A DNA stretch of 64,000 bases from Agrobacterium cucumeris (GCF_030036535.1 NZ_CP080390.1:138279-202278); one strand, 5' to 3'. Counted from the stretch's first letter, positions 27,717-36,449 are shown. Notes: generated by a model from the letters alone, not told the origin. Program-made: numbers and translations.

Positions 27717-29468
27717 ATGCACATCATGAAGGTCGATCCGCGCTCGTTGAAGGACAACCCGGACAATACTCGTCAGTCGAAATCCACCCCGCAGGCTGAT
27801 GCGCTGCTGCTCGCGACCATCAAAGCCGTCGGCATCATCCAGCCGCCCGTCATCTTTCCGCAAAGCGATGGCGGAAACGGCTACGTCATCGAAGCCGGCC
27901 ATCGGCGGACCCGCATGGCGATCGCCGCGGGCCTTGAGGAAATCGAGGTTCTCGTGGTCGAAGCCGCTAACGATAATGGCGCCATGCGGTCCATGGTCGA
28001 GAACATCGCCAGGGAGCCGCTCAACCCCGTCGACCAGTGGCGCGGCATCGAACGCCTGATCGCACTCGACTGGACCGAGGAAGCGATTGCGGTCGCACTT
28101 GCCCTCCCCGTCCGGCAGATTCGCAAGTTGCGGCTGCTCGCCAATGTCTTTCCGGCGATGCTCGACCAAATGGCGCTCGGCGACATGCCGAACGAGCAGC
28201 AGCTTCGAACGATCGCGGCGGCACACCTCGATGAGCAGAAGGAAGTCTGGAAGGCGCAGAAGCCGAAGAAGGGCCAGCCTGCCACGTGGTTCCAGATCGC
28301 CAACGCGCTGAGCAAGACCCGCATGTACGCAAAGGATGCGAGCTTCGGCGACGATCTCAGGGAAGCCTATGGCATCGAATGGATCGAGGATCTGTTTGCC
28401 CCTGCCGATGAGGACAGCCGCTACACCACCAACGTCGAAGCCTATCTCGGCGCCCAGCAGGAGTGGATGACCAACAATCTGCCGAAGAAGGGCGTGATCG
28501 CCGAGGTCACGCAATGGGGTGACGTAAAGCTGCCGCAGAAGGCCAGCCGCGTTTATGGCAAGCCAGGCAAGGGCGACCACACCGCAATGTACCTGGATCG
28601 GAACGGCAAGGTTCAGACCGTGCATTACCGGATGCCGGAGGAGAAGAAGACGGCGGGCAAGAGAGCGGTCGTTGGAGGTGGTGCCACCGCTGGCGACGAT
28701 GTGATCGACGCGCCGAAACAGCGTCCGGATGTCACGCAAAAGGGCCACGACATGATCGGTGACCTCAGGACCGACGCGCTGCACGAAGCGCTCGCTCGCG
28801 CGCCGATCGAGGACGACACGCTGACGGCGCTCCTCGTGCTCGCCTTCGCCGGCTTGAATGTACGGGTCGACTCCGGGGCAAACGACACCGTCTTCGGCAC
28901 GAAGCGGTTCGCTCGCCATGCGGTTCGGTTGCTCGACTCTGACGGTAAGCTGTCCTTCGAGATCGACACGTTGCGGGTTGCCGCCCGCTCGATGCTGGTC
29001 GATGTGCTCTCTTGCCGCCGCGGCATGTCGAACAGCGGGATCGTGTCACGTATCGCCGGCGAGGCCATCGGCGCCGATGGATATCTCCCGAACATGGGCA
29101 CCGAAGATTTCCTGCTTTGCCTGTCGCGGGCGGCGCTTGAGGCGTCGTGCAAGGACACCCCGGTTCTGCCGCGCCCGAAGGTCCGCGAGACCCGCGCAGC
29201 ACTCGTCGAGCACTTCAAGGAAGGGCACTTCGTCCACCCGGCAGCCCTGTTCGCGCCCGATCCGAAGGAACTTGCCGACCTGATCAAGAAAGGCGAGATC
29301 GTCGAAGAGGAGGACAGCGTCACCACTGAAGAAACGAGCGATGGTCTTGGCGAACTCGCGGACGACAGCGCCGCCGGCGAGGCCGCCGAACTTGACGCCC
29401 CCGATCCGGAGGCCGACGACGGGGCTCCTGACGAGGACGAAACCGCCTACGGCATTGCGGCCGAATAG
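27717..29468 (+). CDS. ParB/Srx-type nuclease-domain plasmid protein
   Basis: 583 residues. The N-terminal about 100 residues form a ParB-like domain: DPRSLKDNPDNTRQ, IIQPPVIF, VIEAGHRRTRMAIAAG (box II) and MVENIAREPLNPVDQWRGIE. An HTH-like part follows (AIAVALALPVRQIRKLRLL). The rest is family-specific and ends in a strongly acidic tail. It is much longer than plasmid RepB/ParB partition proteins and has no ParA beside it, so a nuclease/CTP-switch role in plasmid establishment is more likely than partition. ATG 27717 follows AAGAGGA; the frame is open far upstream but without a ribosome site. Confidence 0.85.
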   Translation: MHIMKVDPRSLKDNPDNTRQSKSTPQADALLLATIKAVGIIQPPVIFPQSDGGNGYVIEAGHRRTRMAIAAGLEEIEVLVVEAANDNGAMRSMVENIAREPLNPVDQWRGIERLIALDWTEEAIAVALALPVRQIRKLRLLANVFPAMLDQMALGDMPNEQQLRTIAAAHLDEQKEVWKAQKPKKGQPATWFQIANALSKTRMYAKDASFGDDLREAYGIEWIEDLFAPADEDSRYTTNVEAYLGAQQEWMTNNLPKKGVIAEVTQWGDVKLPQKASRVYGKPGKGDHTAMYLDRNGKVQTVHYRMPEEKKTAGKRAVVGGGATAGDDVIDAPKQRPDVTQKGHDMIGDLRTDALHEALARAPIEDDTLTALLVLAFAGLNVRVDSGANDTVFGTKRFARHAVRLLDSDGKLSFEIDTLRVAARSMLVDVLSCRRGMSNSGIVSRIAGEAIGADGYLPNMGTEDFLLCLSRAALEASCKDTPVLPRPKVRETRAALVEHFKEGHFVHPAALFAPDPKELADLIKKGEIVEEEDSVTTEETSDGLGELADDSAAGEAAELDAPDPEADDGAPDEDETAYGIAAE

Positions 29469-29497
29469 CCTCCCTTCCCTTCTCATCCGATCGACAA

Positions 29498-29523
29498 CCG
29501 CCGCCGGCCATCACCGGCGGCGG
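29498..29523 (+). terminator. 10-bp stem-loop after the ParB-like gene
   Basis: CCGCCGCCGG (29498-29507) pairs perfectly with CCGGCGGCGG (29514-29523), followed by CTTCGTTT. The weak T-run suggests partial termination or 3'-end protection before the next gene. Confidence 0.5.
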
Positions 29524-29563
29524 CTTCGTTTCCATGAACCGCAGAATTCCAAGGAGATGTCTT

Positions 29564-30040
29564 ATGTCTGCGTCCCTGATCTACGACCTCGCCCCGATCG
29601 GCTCCATCGTCGCCTGGTCCGACGGCAGCCCTCGGCCGCCCGAGCGTTTCAAGAAGAAGCTGGCGGCCTGGCAAACCCGCAACAGCAAAGGCCGCCTGAT
29701 CCGCAAGGAGGGTCCGCGCCAATCCGGAAATTACGCCTCGCCCGGGCATTTCACGCTGCATGAGGCTGATTTCGGCGGAAAGAATACCGTCGTCATGCGC
29801 ATTCACCGAACCTTCGGTCTCGATTCCGATCTCGCCTTCAAGGTTCTCGAACGCCCCGCACTCGGTTCTATCCGCCTCTTCGATCGCGCCGGTGCGAACG
29901 CGGAGCTTGTCCATCTCGCCGGCAATCACGAGGCGGCGGTGGCCTGGCTGAAAGAGCATGGATACCCGAATGCCATCCTCGAAGAGGTGACCGCCGACGA
30001 GGTCGCGGCGGCTCATGTCGAAGGGAGGGTTGCCGCATGA
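29564..30040 (+). CDS. conserved-type plasmid protein, unknown function
   Basis: 158 residues from ATG 29564 with AAGGAGA (29551-29557) upstream. It begins MSASLIYDLAPIGSIVAWSDG; the central part (SGNYASPGHFTLHEADFG) and the C-terminal LVHLAGNHEAAVAWLKEHGYP give no family I can name. It is soluble with no signal peptide. Its stop overlaps the start of the DUF7007-type gene in an ATGA junction, so the two are translationally coupled and probably work together. Confidence 0.75.
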   Translation: MSASLIYDLAPIGSIVAWSDGSPRPPERFKKKLAAWQTRNSKGRLIRKEGPRQSGNYASPGHFTLHEADFGGKNTVVMRIHRTFGLDSDLAFKVLERPALGSIRLFDRAGANAELVHLAGNHEAAVAWLKEHGYPNAILEEVTADEVAAAHVEGRVAA

Positions 30041-30924
30041 GCACGCCCGATCTTCAACACGACAGGGTTCCTACCGCCGACGACTCCGCGGTGAAATTCG
30101 GCGTCAGCGCGGACGGCTTTCCGGTCGCCCGGATCGCCGATACCTTCCTGGCAATGGTGCCGGCGCGCGATGGCGCCAGCTTCCTCGCGAGCGCCTGGCG
30201 CCTCACTCGCCCGCTGTCAGAGCTGACGCGGGAGGATTTCCACGGTCACGAAGGGCGCCTCGAAGATGAGACAGCGTTCCGCGCGCGCGTGTTCGAGACC
30301 GCGCGGCACAGCCATGAACTATCCGCGCTCGGGCGGATCCAGAGCCGCATGGCAGCGACTACGCCATGGGGTCTGTCGCAGCTCGCGACGATCTACGCCG
30401 AGGGGATCGTCTCCCATATGACCGCCGGTCATGGCGGGTTTCATCTGTCGGCCGAACGGAATGCCCGCGTCCTTCCGATGCTGCGAAAGTCCTTGCCCTG
30501 GTACGAGGAGGACGCAGAATGGGCGATTGTCGCCCTCACCTTCCCAGATCTCTTCACGTCCTACGAGCGCAAATGTGCCGATGAGACGATCCGCAATAGC
30601 TGGCCGTCCGCCTGGGAGGCGATCCACGGCCGCGAACTCCAGCCCGGCCAATCCTGGACAAAGGACCGGGAAGCCTTCGAGCGCAAGCATGCCGGCGACT
30701 GGATCGTGATCTCCGCGATCTTTTCCAGCCGCCATGCCGACATGACGGAGGTCATCGCCACGCGAGGCGGCCGGCGCGATGGGCGGGTGGAGGAGATGCG
30801 CTTTCTCGTGCCCCGCGCCGAGTATGCCGCGCGCGACCGCTTCGGTTTCGTCATCGATCCTGACCGTCATAATCCCTGTGACGGTCCTTCCAGTTTTGTG
30901 GGGTGGCAAGGGAGGGATGCGTGA
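30037..30924 (+). CDS. DUF7007-type plasmid protein
   Basis: 295 residues. The block TPWGLSQLATIYAEGIVSHM followed by TAGHGGFHLSAERN, then WYEEDAEWAIVALTFPDLFT, matches what I recall as DUF7007, common on rhizobial and other conjugative plasmids with unknown function. The His- and Gly-rich TAGHGGFH could be a binding or catalytic site, but no reaction is known. It is coupled to the genes before (ATGA) and after (TGATG), so 29564-31268 form one tight translational unit. Confidence 0.78.
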   Translation: MSTPDLQHDRVPTADDSAVKFGVSADGFPVARIADTFLAMVPARDGASFLASAWRLTRPLSELTREDFHGHEGRLEDETAFRARVFETARHSHELSALGRIQSRMAATTPWGLSQLATIYAEGIVSHMTAGHGGFHLSAERNARVLPMLRKSLPWYEEDAEWAIVALTFPDLFTSYERKCADETIRNSWPSAWEAIHGRELQPGQSWTKDREAFERKHAGDWIVISAIFSSRHADMTEVIATRGGRRDGRVEEMRFLVPRAEYAARDRFGFVIDPDRHNPCDGPSSFVGWQGRDA

Positions 30925-31268
30925 TGGCTGCAATGCCAATCCACCATGCGCAACTGGCGCGTATGGAAGAAGCGCGGCGGCAGACGCAGCGCCAGCTCGA
31001 ACTGATCGATCGCCAGGTCTTGCGCCGGATAACATCGATCCTGCCACAGCTCGCGCGCCGGCAAACCGGATATCGGCGCGGAAAGGCGCCGGATACGGGC
31101 TTCTTCCTCGAACGTTATCGCAACAATCTCGCCGCCCTGACAGCGGAGCGTCAGCCGGAAGTTGACGCGCTGACACGAAAGTTGGCTCGGCAGGATGCAG
31201 CGATAGCCGCCTTTCGCAAACGGTTCGAACCCGTTGGCGACGCGGCTCAGCCACGAGCGGAGGTCTAG
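30924..31268 (+). CDS. small coiled-coil plasmid protein, unknown function
   Basis: 114 residues from ATG 30924, which overlaps the upstream stop as TGATG; GGGAGGG lies just before. An N-terminal basic, Gln/Arg-rich helix (LARMEEARRQTQRQLELIDR), a middle segment with RRGKAPDTGFFLERYRNNL, and a second charged helix suggest a coiled-coil or DNA-associated protein. No family recognised. It is the third gene of the coupled unit with the DUF7007-type protein. Confidence 0.7.
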   Translation: MAAMPIHHAQLARMEEARRQTQRQLELIDRQVLRRITSILPQLARRQTGYRRGKAPDTGFFLERYRNNLAALTAERQPEVDALTRKLARQDAAIAAFRKRFEPVGDAAQPRAEV

Positions 31269-31272
31269 CGAC

Positions 31273-31737
31273 ATGGGTACGATCGGAGACCTCGAACGGA
31301 GCGCCGGCATTGGGCCATCGTCCGCGGAACGCACCGCGTTCTGGCAGCAGTTCCACCACCTCAACGGAAAGGCGTGCCTCGACGCGGGCGTTGCGGAGCT
31401 TAAACGAATGATCGCCGCGAGGGAGGAACAGGCTGACGTTGCCTCGAGTAAGCAGCGCGCTGTTCCGAAGCGCGAAAGACTTCCTCCTTTGAGCGGTGAA
31501 CAGGAAGCCGCGCTCCAGGCCTATGCCGCAAGACACGGGCGTCGCTGGAAGAGCATCCTGAACAACGTCTGGATGGGTGGCGCGCCCTATGACGATGGCG
31601 GGACACTCCGCGGTCTTCGAAACACGCACGGTCCGAGCTGGCTGCAATATTATCGGCTGCCCAAGCCGAAACCCTCGGCCGAGACCATCATCGCGCCAAT
31701 TGAGCGTGCGGCGAGTTCGGGAAGTGACGACGTATAG
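31273..31737 (+). CDS. plasmid protein, unknown function
   Basis: 154 residues from ATG 31273, five bases after the previous stop, with GGAGG at 31258-31262. The C-terminal half has GEQEAALQAYAARHGRRWK and LNNVWMGGAPYDDGGTLRGLR, a pattern I associate with small conserved plasmid proteins near DUF7007 genes, but I cannot name the family. It is soluble. It closes the four-gene unit; the next 323 bases are a leader with a large inverted repeat. Confidence 0.7.
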   Translation: MGTIGDLERSAGIGPSSAERTAFWQQFHHLNGKACLDAGVAELKRMIAAREEQADVASSKQRAVPKRERLPPLSGEQEAALQAYAARHGRRWKSILNNVWMGGAPYDDGGTLRGLRNTHGPSWLQYYRLPKPKPSAETIIAPIERAASSGSDDV

Positions 31738-31780
31738 CGTCCCGGCAGCCATCTTCCTTTCAGTACCTGGTTGGACCAGA

Positions 31781-32027
31781 CCCCGTGCCGATTTGCCCTT
31801 CGGTTTTGCTGCGGTCTGAACCAGCGGCCGTTCGCTTCAAGGCCGCTATCCGCGCCGCCCGGCGGCCGGAGGCGCCGTCCCTCACGGAGCAGGCTTGCGG
31901 GCCTCGCAGGGCAGGATGCCCCGCTTGCCCGCAAACCGGCTCCGCTCAGCCTGTCGTCTCCGGACCTTGAAGCGCCCGTCTTCCGCCGGTTCGGGGCGAC
32001 CGCACCGAAGGGCAAATCGGCACGGGG
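31781..32027. repeat. large imperfect palindrome in a gene leader
   Basis: A 24-bp perfect inverted repeat (31781-31804 against 32004-32027, outer sequence CCCCGTGCCGATTTGCCC) encloses further nested pairs: CGCTTCAAGG (31833-31842) with CCTTGAAGCG (31965-31974), an 18-base pair with two mismatches (31885-31902 with 31927-31944), and a central GGGCA-GGA-TGCCC. Nearly all of the 247 bases could fold into one long hairpin. It ends 33 bases before the gene at 32061. No ORF is supported in it. It could be a transcript-level regulator, a MITE-like element or a protein-binding site. Confidence 0.7.
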
Positions 32028-32060
32028 CCGGAGCCGCTTCGAGGTTGAAAGGAAGAAATC

Positions 32061-32648
32061 ATGGCAAAGCCCGCTACCTCCCCTCGTCAATCCGCTCGCG
32101 TCGTGGCTCTGCGCAAAGGCGCAACCGTCGAAATGGTCCGGCTCACATGCCCCGACAGTGCCCAGGCGCTGAAGATCGCCGAGAGCTTCGGAACCGCGAT
32201 CGTCGACAGCGACGGAATCCGCGATCTCCATGAGCGTCTGATCTCCGAGACGGCCGATGCTCTGAGCGATGGTCTCGGCGAAAAGGCCATGCAGATCCAT
32301 CTGCAGCGGATCGTCGGCGCCTTCGTCGGCTCGGCGCACGGCGCAGGCCAATTCTATAGCCGCGCCGTCACCGAGGCACGCGATGCCACGGCCAAGGCTG
32401 CCAACGACGCCCGCGACGAGGACCTCGACGGCCCTGTCGGCTACGACAGTGCTGCCCAGCGCAGACGCGAGTTTGCCGCCGACATGGGCGTGCAGGCTCA
32501 TGCGCTTCGGGTGGCCGCGGAGGGCGCCGTTGCAGCCTACAAGCAAATCGTCGGTGAGGCCTGGAAACCCTTCGATCGGCCCGTCGAAAACCCAGGTCAC
32601 TCTCTTGATCGCAAGGCGGCCGAAGCACAGATGTCGGCCTTCGACTGA
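32061..32648 (+). CDS. plasmid protein, unknown function
   Basis: 195 residues, mostly helical and soluble. The N-terminus (MAKPATSPRQSARVVALRKG) is basic; the body has AVTEARDATAKAANDARDEDLDG and EGAVAAYKQIVGEAWKPF. I recognise no family, though similar proteins occur next to ArdC and ParB-like genes on rhizobial plasmids. A ribosome site AAAGGAAG lies before ATG 32061. It follows the large palindrome and ends at a strong terminator, so it is a single-gene unit. Confidence 0.75.
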   Translation: MAKPATSPRQSARVVALRKGATVEMVRLTCPDSAQALKIAESFGTAIVDSDGIRDLHERLISETADALSDGLGEKAMQIHLQRIVGAFVGSAHGAGQFYSRAVTEARDATAKAANDARDEDLDGPVGYDSAAQRRREFAADMGVQAHALRVAAEGAVAAYKQIVGEAWKPFDRPVENPGHSLDRKAAEAQMSAFD

Positions 32649-32657
32649 GCGCTTTCG

Positions 32658-32682
32658 GGCGGGGCTCCGGCCCCGCCTTTTT
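32658..32682 (+). terminator. rho-independent terminator
   Basis: GGCGGGG (32658-32664), loop CTCCGG, CCCCGCC (32671-32677), then TTTTT. It ends the single-gene unit 32061-32648 and separates it from the toxin-antitoxin pair. Confidence 0.9.
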
Positions 32683-32773
32683 CCATGTCGGGAAGCAAGC
32701 GTGCCTACGGCCTTGGAAAAGGTCGCCCGATGATCTACATTATTTTCGAGATTTATCTACATGGAGACGACCC

Positions 32774-33019
32774 ATGCCGATCAACGTCAACAATCCGGAA
32801 GCGGACGCGCTGACGCGCAAGTTCGCCGAAATGGCCGGCGTCGGCATTACCGACGCCATCGTCATTGCCATGCGGGAGGCGATCGAGCGTCGCAATCGCG
32901 CGGAGACGCCACTGCAGACTGCTGCGCGGCTGCGGGAAAAGCATGGGGTCGCGATGAGCGACGACGTCCGCAAGCCTCTTCCTCCTGAAGCCTTCGACGA
33001 AATGTGGGATGACGCCTGA
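32774..33019 (+). CDS. vapB: VapB/PSK-type antitoxin
   Basis: 81 residues. The N-terminus is a ribbon-helix-helix-like Rv0623/VapB segment (MPINVNNPEADALTRKFAEM) and the C-terminus is acidic (EAFDEMWDDA), as expected for toxin neutralisation. Its stop overlaps the toxin start by one base. ATCTACAT occurs twice upstream (32733-32740 and 32755-32762), the second touching the ribosome site region, a possible autoregulatory operator. It would keep VapC inactive while the plasmid is present. Confidence 0.85.
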   Translation: MPINVNNPEADALTRKFAEMAGVGITDAIVIAMREAIERRNRAETPLQTAARLREKHGVAMSDDVRKPLPPEAFDEMWDDA

Positions 33020-33423
33020 TGTTCGTCGATGCCTGCGCCATCATCGCGCTTCTCTCTGATGAGCCGGAAGCGGCGCGCGTCTCCGACGCCGTTGCTTCTG
33101 CCAGACATCCCTTCACATCTCCGGTCGCCATTCTCGAAACAGTCCTCGGCCTTGCACGGCCCGACAAGTTCAATCTTCCAGTGCCCGCGGTCGAAACGAT
33201 CGTGATGGAATTCCTCGAAGCGCGGGAAATCGAGATTCGCGATCTTCCGCCCGCATCCGAGACGACGAGGCTCGCCCTTGTCGCTGCTCACCGCTATCGC
33301 AGCGGCCGCCATGGCCTGAACCTCGGCGATTGCCTGCATTATGCCTGTGCCAAATTCCATGGCGTGCCGATCCTCGCCACTGCGGATGAGTTCAGGTCGA
33401 CCGACCTCGAAACAATTCCTTGA
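33019..33423 (+). CDS. vapC: VapC-like PIN-domain toxin
   Basis: 134 residues, a typical single PIN domain. The acidic active-site set is complete: Asp 4 (FVDACAII), Glu 40 (AILETVLG), Asp 104 (NLGDCLHYA) and Asp 123 (TADEF). VapC enzymes are Mg-dependent RNases that cut tRNA or rRNA and stop translation. It overlaps vapB by one base. On a plasmid such a pair favours retention by killing or arresting plasmid-free cells; the RNA target is not predictable. Confidence 0.9.
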   Translation: MFVDACAIIALLSDEPEAARVSDAVASARHPFTSPVAILETVLGLARPDKFNLPVPAVETIVMEFLEAREIEIRDLPPASETTRLALVAAHRYRSGRHGLNLGDCLHYACAKFHGVPILATADEFRSTDLETIP

Positions 33424-33628
33424 ATCTCCTGAAGCAGTGACGCCGAGATCGGCCCGTCGCGAACCCGTCCGGCTTTTGGTCCTGGCGGAGCGAGGCGTTC
33501 GGGCAACGGCTTCGCCGTCCTCCACGTCCGTTCCGGCCTTTCGGTGCCCTCACCCCTTTCCGCTCCGCACTTTGGACCGCCGTGACGGGGTCGCGATCGG
33601 CGCGACCTCCTTGAATTGGAGGTTTGAA

Positions 33629-34558
33629 ATGAGCAGGAAGGACGAAGGCCAGCGGGCCGACATCTACACGCGGATCACTGACAAGATCATCGAGGATCTG
33701 GAGAAAGGAGTTCGCCCATGGATGAAGCCATGGAACGCCGCGAACACGAACGGTCGTATCACCCGGCCGCTTCGCCACAACGGTCAGCCCTATTCCGGCA
33801 TGAATGTGCTGCTGCTTTGGTCGGAGGGCCTGGCCCGTGGATATTCCTCGCCGATGTGGATGACATTCAAGCAGGCGCTTGAACTGGGATCGGCCGTGCG
33901 GAAGGGCGAGACCGGCTCGACCGTCGTGTTCGCGAGCCGCTTCACGAAGTCGGAGACCGACCGCAACGGCAACGATGTCGATCGGGAAATTCCCTTTCTG
34001 AAGGCGTACTTCGTCTTCAACGTTGACCAGATCGACGGTCTGCCGGACCACTATTACCATCGGCCGACACCGGTCCTCGATCCGATTGAGCGGATCGAGA
34101 TTGCCGATCGCTTCTTCCGCGACACTGGCGCCGTCATCCGGCATGGCGGATCGCAGGCATATTATTCGCCGGTGACCGACCACATCCAGATGCCGCCGTT
34201 CGAGACCTTCCGGGATGTGGAGTCCTACTACGCGACCCTTGGACATGAGGAAATTCATTGGGTTGGAGCCAAAGATCGTCTTGATCGCGATCTGTCGCGC
34301 TACGCGAAGGACCGGACGGAGCGCGCCCGCGAGGAATTGATTGCCGAACTCGGCAGCTGCTTTCTCTGCGCGGACCTCGGGATTGCTCCAGAGCTGGAGC
34401 CGCGACCGGATCACGCCTCTTACCTTCAGTCGTGGCTCACCGTTCTCTCAAATGACAAGTGGGCGATCTTTCAGGCGGCAGCGCATGCGCAGCGTGCAGT
34501 CAGCTATCTTCACGGTCTGCAGCCGTCCGCGGAAGGTGCCGACAAGGCGGCGGCATAG
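33629..34558 (+). CDS. ardC: ArdC-type antirestriction protein
   Basis: 309 residues. The N-terminal ssDNA-binding domain (ADIYTRITDKIIEDLEKGVRP, PWNAANTNGR, YSGMNVLLLW) is followed by a zincin-like metallopeptidase domain with HEEIH (206-210) and a downstream EELIAELG that could supply the third ligand. ArdC proteins bind and shield incoming single-stranded plasmid DNA from restriction nucleases. The gene has a long GC-rich leader (33424-33628) and ATG 33629 follows GGAGG. It lies on the predicted leading side of oriT, where such proteins are needed early in a recipient. Confidence 0.9.
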   Translation: MSRKDEGQRADIYTRITDKIIEDLEKGVRPWMKPWNAANTNGRITRPLRHNGQPYSGMNVLLLWSEGLARGYSSPMWMTFKQALELGSAVRKGETGSTVVFASRFTKSETDRNGNDVDREIPFLKAYFVFNVDQIDGLPDHYYHRPTPVLDPIERIEIADRFFRDTGAVIRHGGSQAYYSPVTDHIQMPPFETFRDVESYYATLGHEEIHWVGAKDRLDRDLSRYAKDRTERAREELIAELGSCFLCADLGIAPELEPRPDHASYLQSWLTVLSNDKWAIFQAAAHAQRAVSYLHGLQPSAEGADKAAA

Positions 34559-34570
34559 GCGTGCTTTGAA

Positions 34571-34744
34571 TCAGGGACGGTCGCCAGTACCGACGGCCGT
34601 CTCTCTGATTGGCTCTGGTTCGGTTTGCGGATGCTGGTTCAGGGTGAGGTCCAACGTGCCCCAGATCGATGACTTCGTGGCATCGGACTTGGGTTTGCGA
34701 GACGGCTTCCTCTCGACGATGAACGGTTTTGTCTGCTGACGCAT
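34571..34744 (-). CDS. small basic plasmid protein, unknown function
   Basis: 57 residues on the minus strand from ATG 34744, with AGGAGG five bases upstream. It begins MRQQTKPFIVERKPSRKPKS and contains KSSIWGTLDL. The basic N-terminus followed by a SIWG motif resembles short proteins I recall near DUF736 and ArdC genes on rhizobial plasmids; no function is known to me. A longer open frame extends upstream to 34954 without a ribosome site. It converges on ardC and is divergent from panD. Confidence 0.55.
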   Translation of the reverse strand: MRQQTKPFIVERKPSRKPKSDATKSSIWGTLDLTLNQHPQTEPEPIRETAVGTGDRP

Positions 34745-34992
34745 AAATCCTCCTGGGCGACGAATCGCGCCTGAACGATATCGCGCACGCCACCGAACAC
34801 AACAGGCTGTCATTCCAAGTTTCATACCGACGGTTTCGACGGCATGCCGTCGCCATTCGCGACAAAAGGATTCCCACCCTCCCCCGCCTGTCCAGGTTGT
34901 TTGTAAGGAAAACACTTCGCCACATGGGTTGTTGCGGAATGCTGCGTCGCACAAATATAGGATGCGAGGATATCAACTGGAAGGGGCAGGCT

Positions 34993-35445
34993 GTGGAAAA
35001 ATACGTGGGCGCGAAGCTGCATGGCATTCGAGTGACCGACGCAAAGCTGAACTACCACGGCTCGATCACGATCGATGCGGACTTCTGCCGGGAGGTCGGT
35101 CTGAAACCGCTGGAATATGTGGAAATCTGGAACAAGATGTCCGGAGCAAGGATCAGCACTTACGTGCTCTACGGTGATCCGGGCTCCAGGTGCTGCATTC
35201 TTAACGGTGCGGCCGCTCGCACGTGCCAGCAAGGCGATGAGATTATCATCGCGTCCAGCGTCTTTTGCGAAATCGATGACATCATCAAGCTCAAGCCACG
35301 CGTGCTGGTCTTCGGAGAAAACAATGAAATCGTCGACAGGATCACCTACGAGGTCTTTCGCCGTGCAGACAATTCTCTCGACATGGCCGTGAGCTCCGAG
35401 CTGCCCGACAACAGCTACGGATTTCCGGCCTCCATTTCCGGATAG
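34993..35445 (+). CDS. panD: aspartate 1-decarboxylase-like protein
   Basis: 150 residues. It matches PanD: KLHGIRVTDAKLNYHGSITID with the Gly 23-Ser 24 self-cleavage site that makes the pyruvoyl cofactor, then NKMSGARISTYVLYG and CCILNGAAARTCQQGDEI. PanD makes beta-alanine for pantothenate and CoA. GTG 34993 with AAGGGGCAGG upstream gives the usual N-terminus; ATGs at 34924 and 34939 would add an odd Cys-rich extension. It is alone, with no panB or panC nearby. A C-terminal tail of about 20 residues exceeds the usual length. On this plasmid it could boost CoA supply for acs, but that is speculative. Confidence 0.82.
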   Translation: MEKYVGAKLHGIRVTDAKLNYHGSITIDADFCREVGLKPLEYVEIWNKMSGARISTYVLYGDPGSRCCILNGAAARTCQQGDEIIIASSVFCEIDDIIKLKPRVLVFGENNEIVDRITYEVFRRADNSLDMAVSSELPDNSYGFPASISG

Positions 35446-35821
35446 CCTGATGCAGTCGGACGGCGTCCCTGGACGTTTGCCGATGTGGATTGCCACGACA
35501 CCGTTTTCGCCTATTGCCGTTGCCCTTCAGGGGAGCCATTGTCCCGTCCCTTTACCTGACGTTAGCGGCGCTCCATTTGCGGGCTCGATGAGGCATGTCT
35601 GACCGGAGAGCGGCGTCGCCTCGATCGTCCTCCCGCAACGGCCATTCGAAACTTTCTTCCCCTGCCGACTTCGTCGCCATTCCTCGCGCGACAACAAAGT
35701 TGCTCCCGGCCGCCCTCCATTTCATTTCGGCCCTCTGGGTGCGGTCCGATCGTCCCCGGTCCTTGCGACAGCCATCGAGGCCGCAATGGAGCGGCCCGAA
35801 ACAGCAAAAGGAACTTGGACA
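35446..35821. other. 376-bp gap before the DUF736 gene
   Basis: GC-rich leader DNA. Overlapping open frames in several phases look like composition effects, and none has a ribosome site with a coding-like protein. AAAGGAA near its end serves the DUF736 gene. I see no clear promoter. Confidence 0.35.
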
Positions 35822-36130
35822 ATGGCTACCATCGGCACCTTCACCTCCACCGAAAACGGCTTCTCCGGCTCGATCCGCACCCTCGCCCTCAACGTCAAGG
35901 CCCGCATCGCCCGCGTCGAAAACCCCTCCGACAAGGGGCCGCACTTCCGCATCTACGCCGGCAACGTCGAGCTCGGCGCCGCCTGGCAGAAGACCTCCGA
36001 GCAGGGCCGCGACTATCTCTCGGTCAAGCTCGACGACCCGAGCTTCCCCGCCCCGATCTACGCAACGCTGGCCGAAGTCGAAGGCGAAGATGGCCTGCAG
36101 CTGATCTGGTCACGCCCCAACCGCGACTGA
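35822..36130 (+). CDS. DUF736 family protein
   Basis: 102 residues, a clear DUF736 protein: [20 protein letters not shown], then [15 protein letters not shown] and [21 protein letters not shown]. The family is small, soluble, widespread on alphaproteobacterial plasmids and integrative elements, and of unknown function. ATG 35822 follows AAAGGAA. It is followed by a perfect inverted repeat and a rho-independent terminator, so it is probably monocistronic and strongly expressed, as its biased codon use (many GCC, CTC, AAG) also suggests. Confidence 0.92.
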   Translation: MATIGTFTSTENGFSGSIRTLALNVKARIARVENPSDKGPHFRIYAGNVELGAAWQKTSEQGRDYLSVKLDDPSFPAPIYATLAEVEGEDGLQLIWSRPNRD

Positions 36131-36137
36131 GGTTCTC

Positions 36138-36164
36138 GAGGCTCCGCCGATCCGGCGGAGCCTC
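36138..36164 (+). repeat. 11-bp perfect inverted repeat after DUF736
   Basis: GAGGCTCCGCC (36138-36148) pairs with GGCGGAGCCTC (36154-36164). It lacks a T-run; it probably protects the DUF736 mRNA end together with the terminator that follows. Confidence 0.6.
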
Positions 36165-36179
36165 TCCCGCCAAAGTGAG

Positions 36180-36217
36180 AAGCCGGCACCAGGCATCGAG
36201 CCAGGTTCCGGCTTTTT
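36180..36217 (+). terminator. rho-independent terminator of the DUF736 unit
   Basis: AAGCCGG (36180-36186) pairs with CCGGCTT (36208-36214), which runs into TTTTT. The loop contains a second small pairing (CAGG/CCAGG region). Confidence 0.6.
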
Positions 36218-36449
36218 GGTGCCATGCGGAAACGGGGATAGCCGCTCAGATTTCCTGATGGTGCCGGGCCGGGCCGACGGCATCAAGGACGAGCGGTTAA
36301 CCCCCAAATTTCAGGCCCGGTCCTGCGGCCCGATCCAGAAATTCGGCTCCCCCACTCGCCGCCTCCGGCGGTCGCTATCGCGATCCCTGACCCCGCCATC
36401 CCGTCCCGCCCTGCGAGCTCGTCTTTCACGAACTCAAGGAGATGAGATC

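Noticed and set aside
31650..32600. 316-residue minus-strand frame crossing the palindrome
   Set aside because: It overlaps two plus-strand genes, repeats part of its own sequence only because of the inverted repeat, and has no ribosome site.
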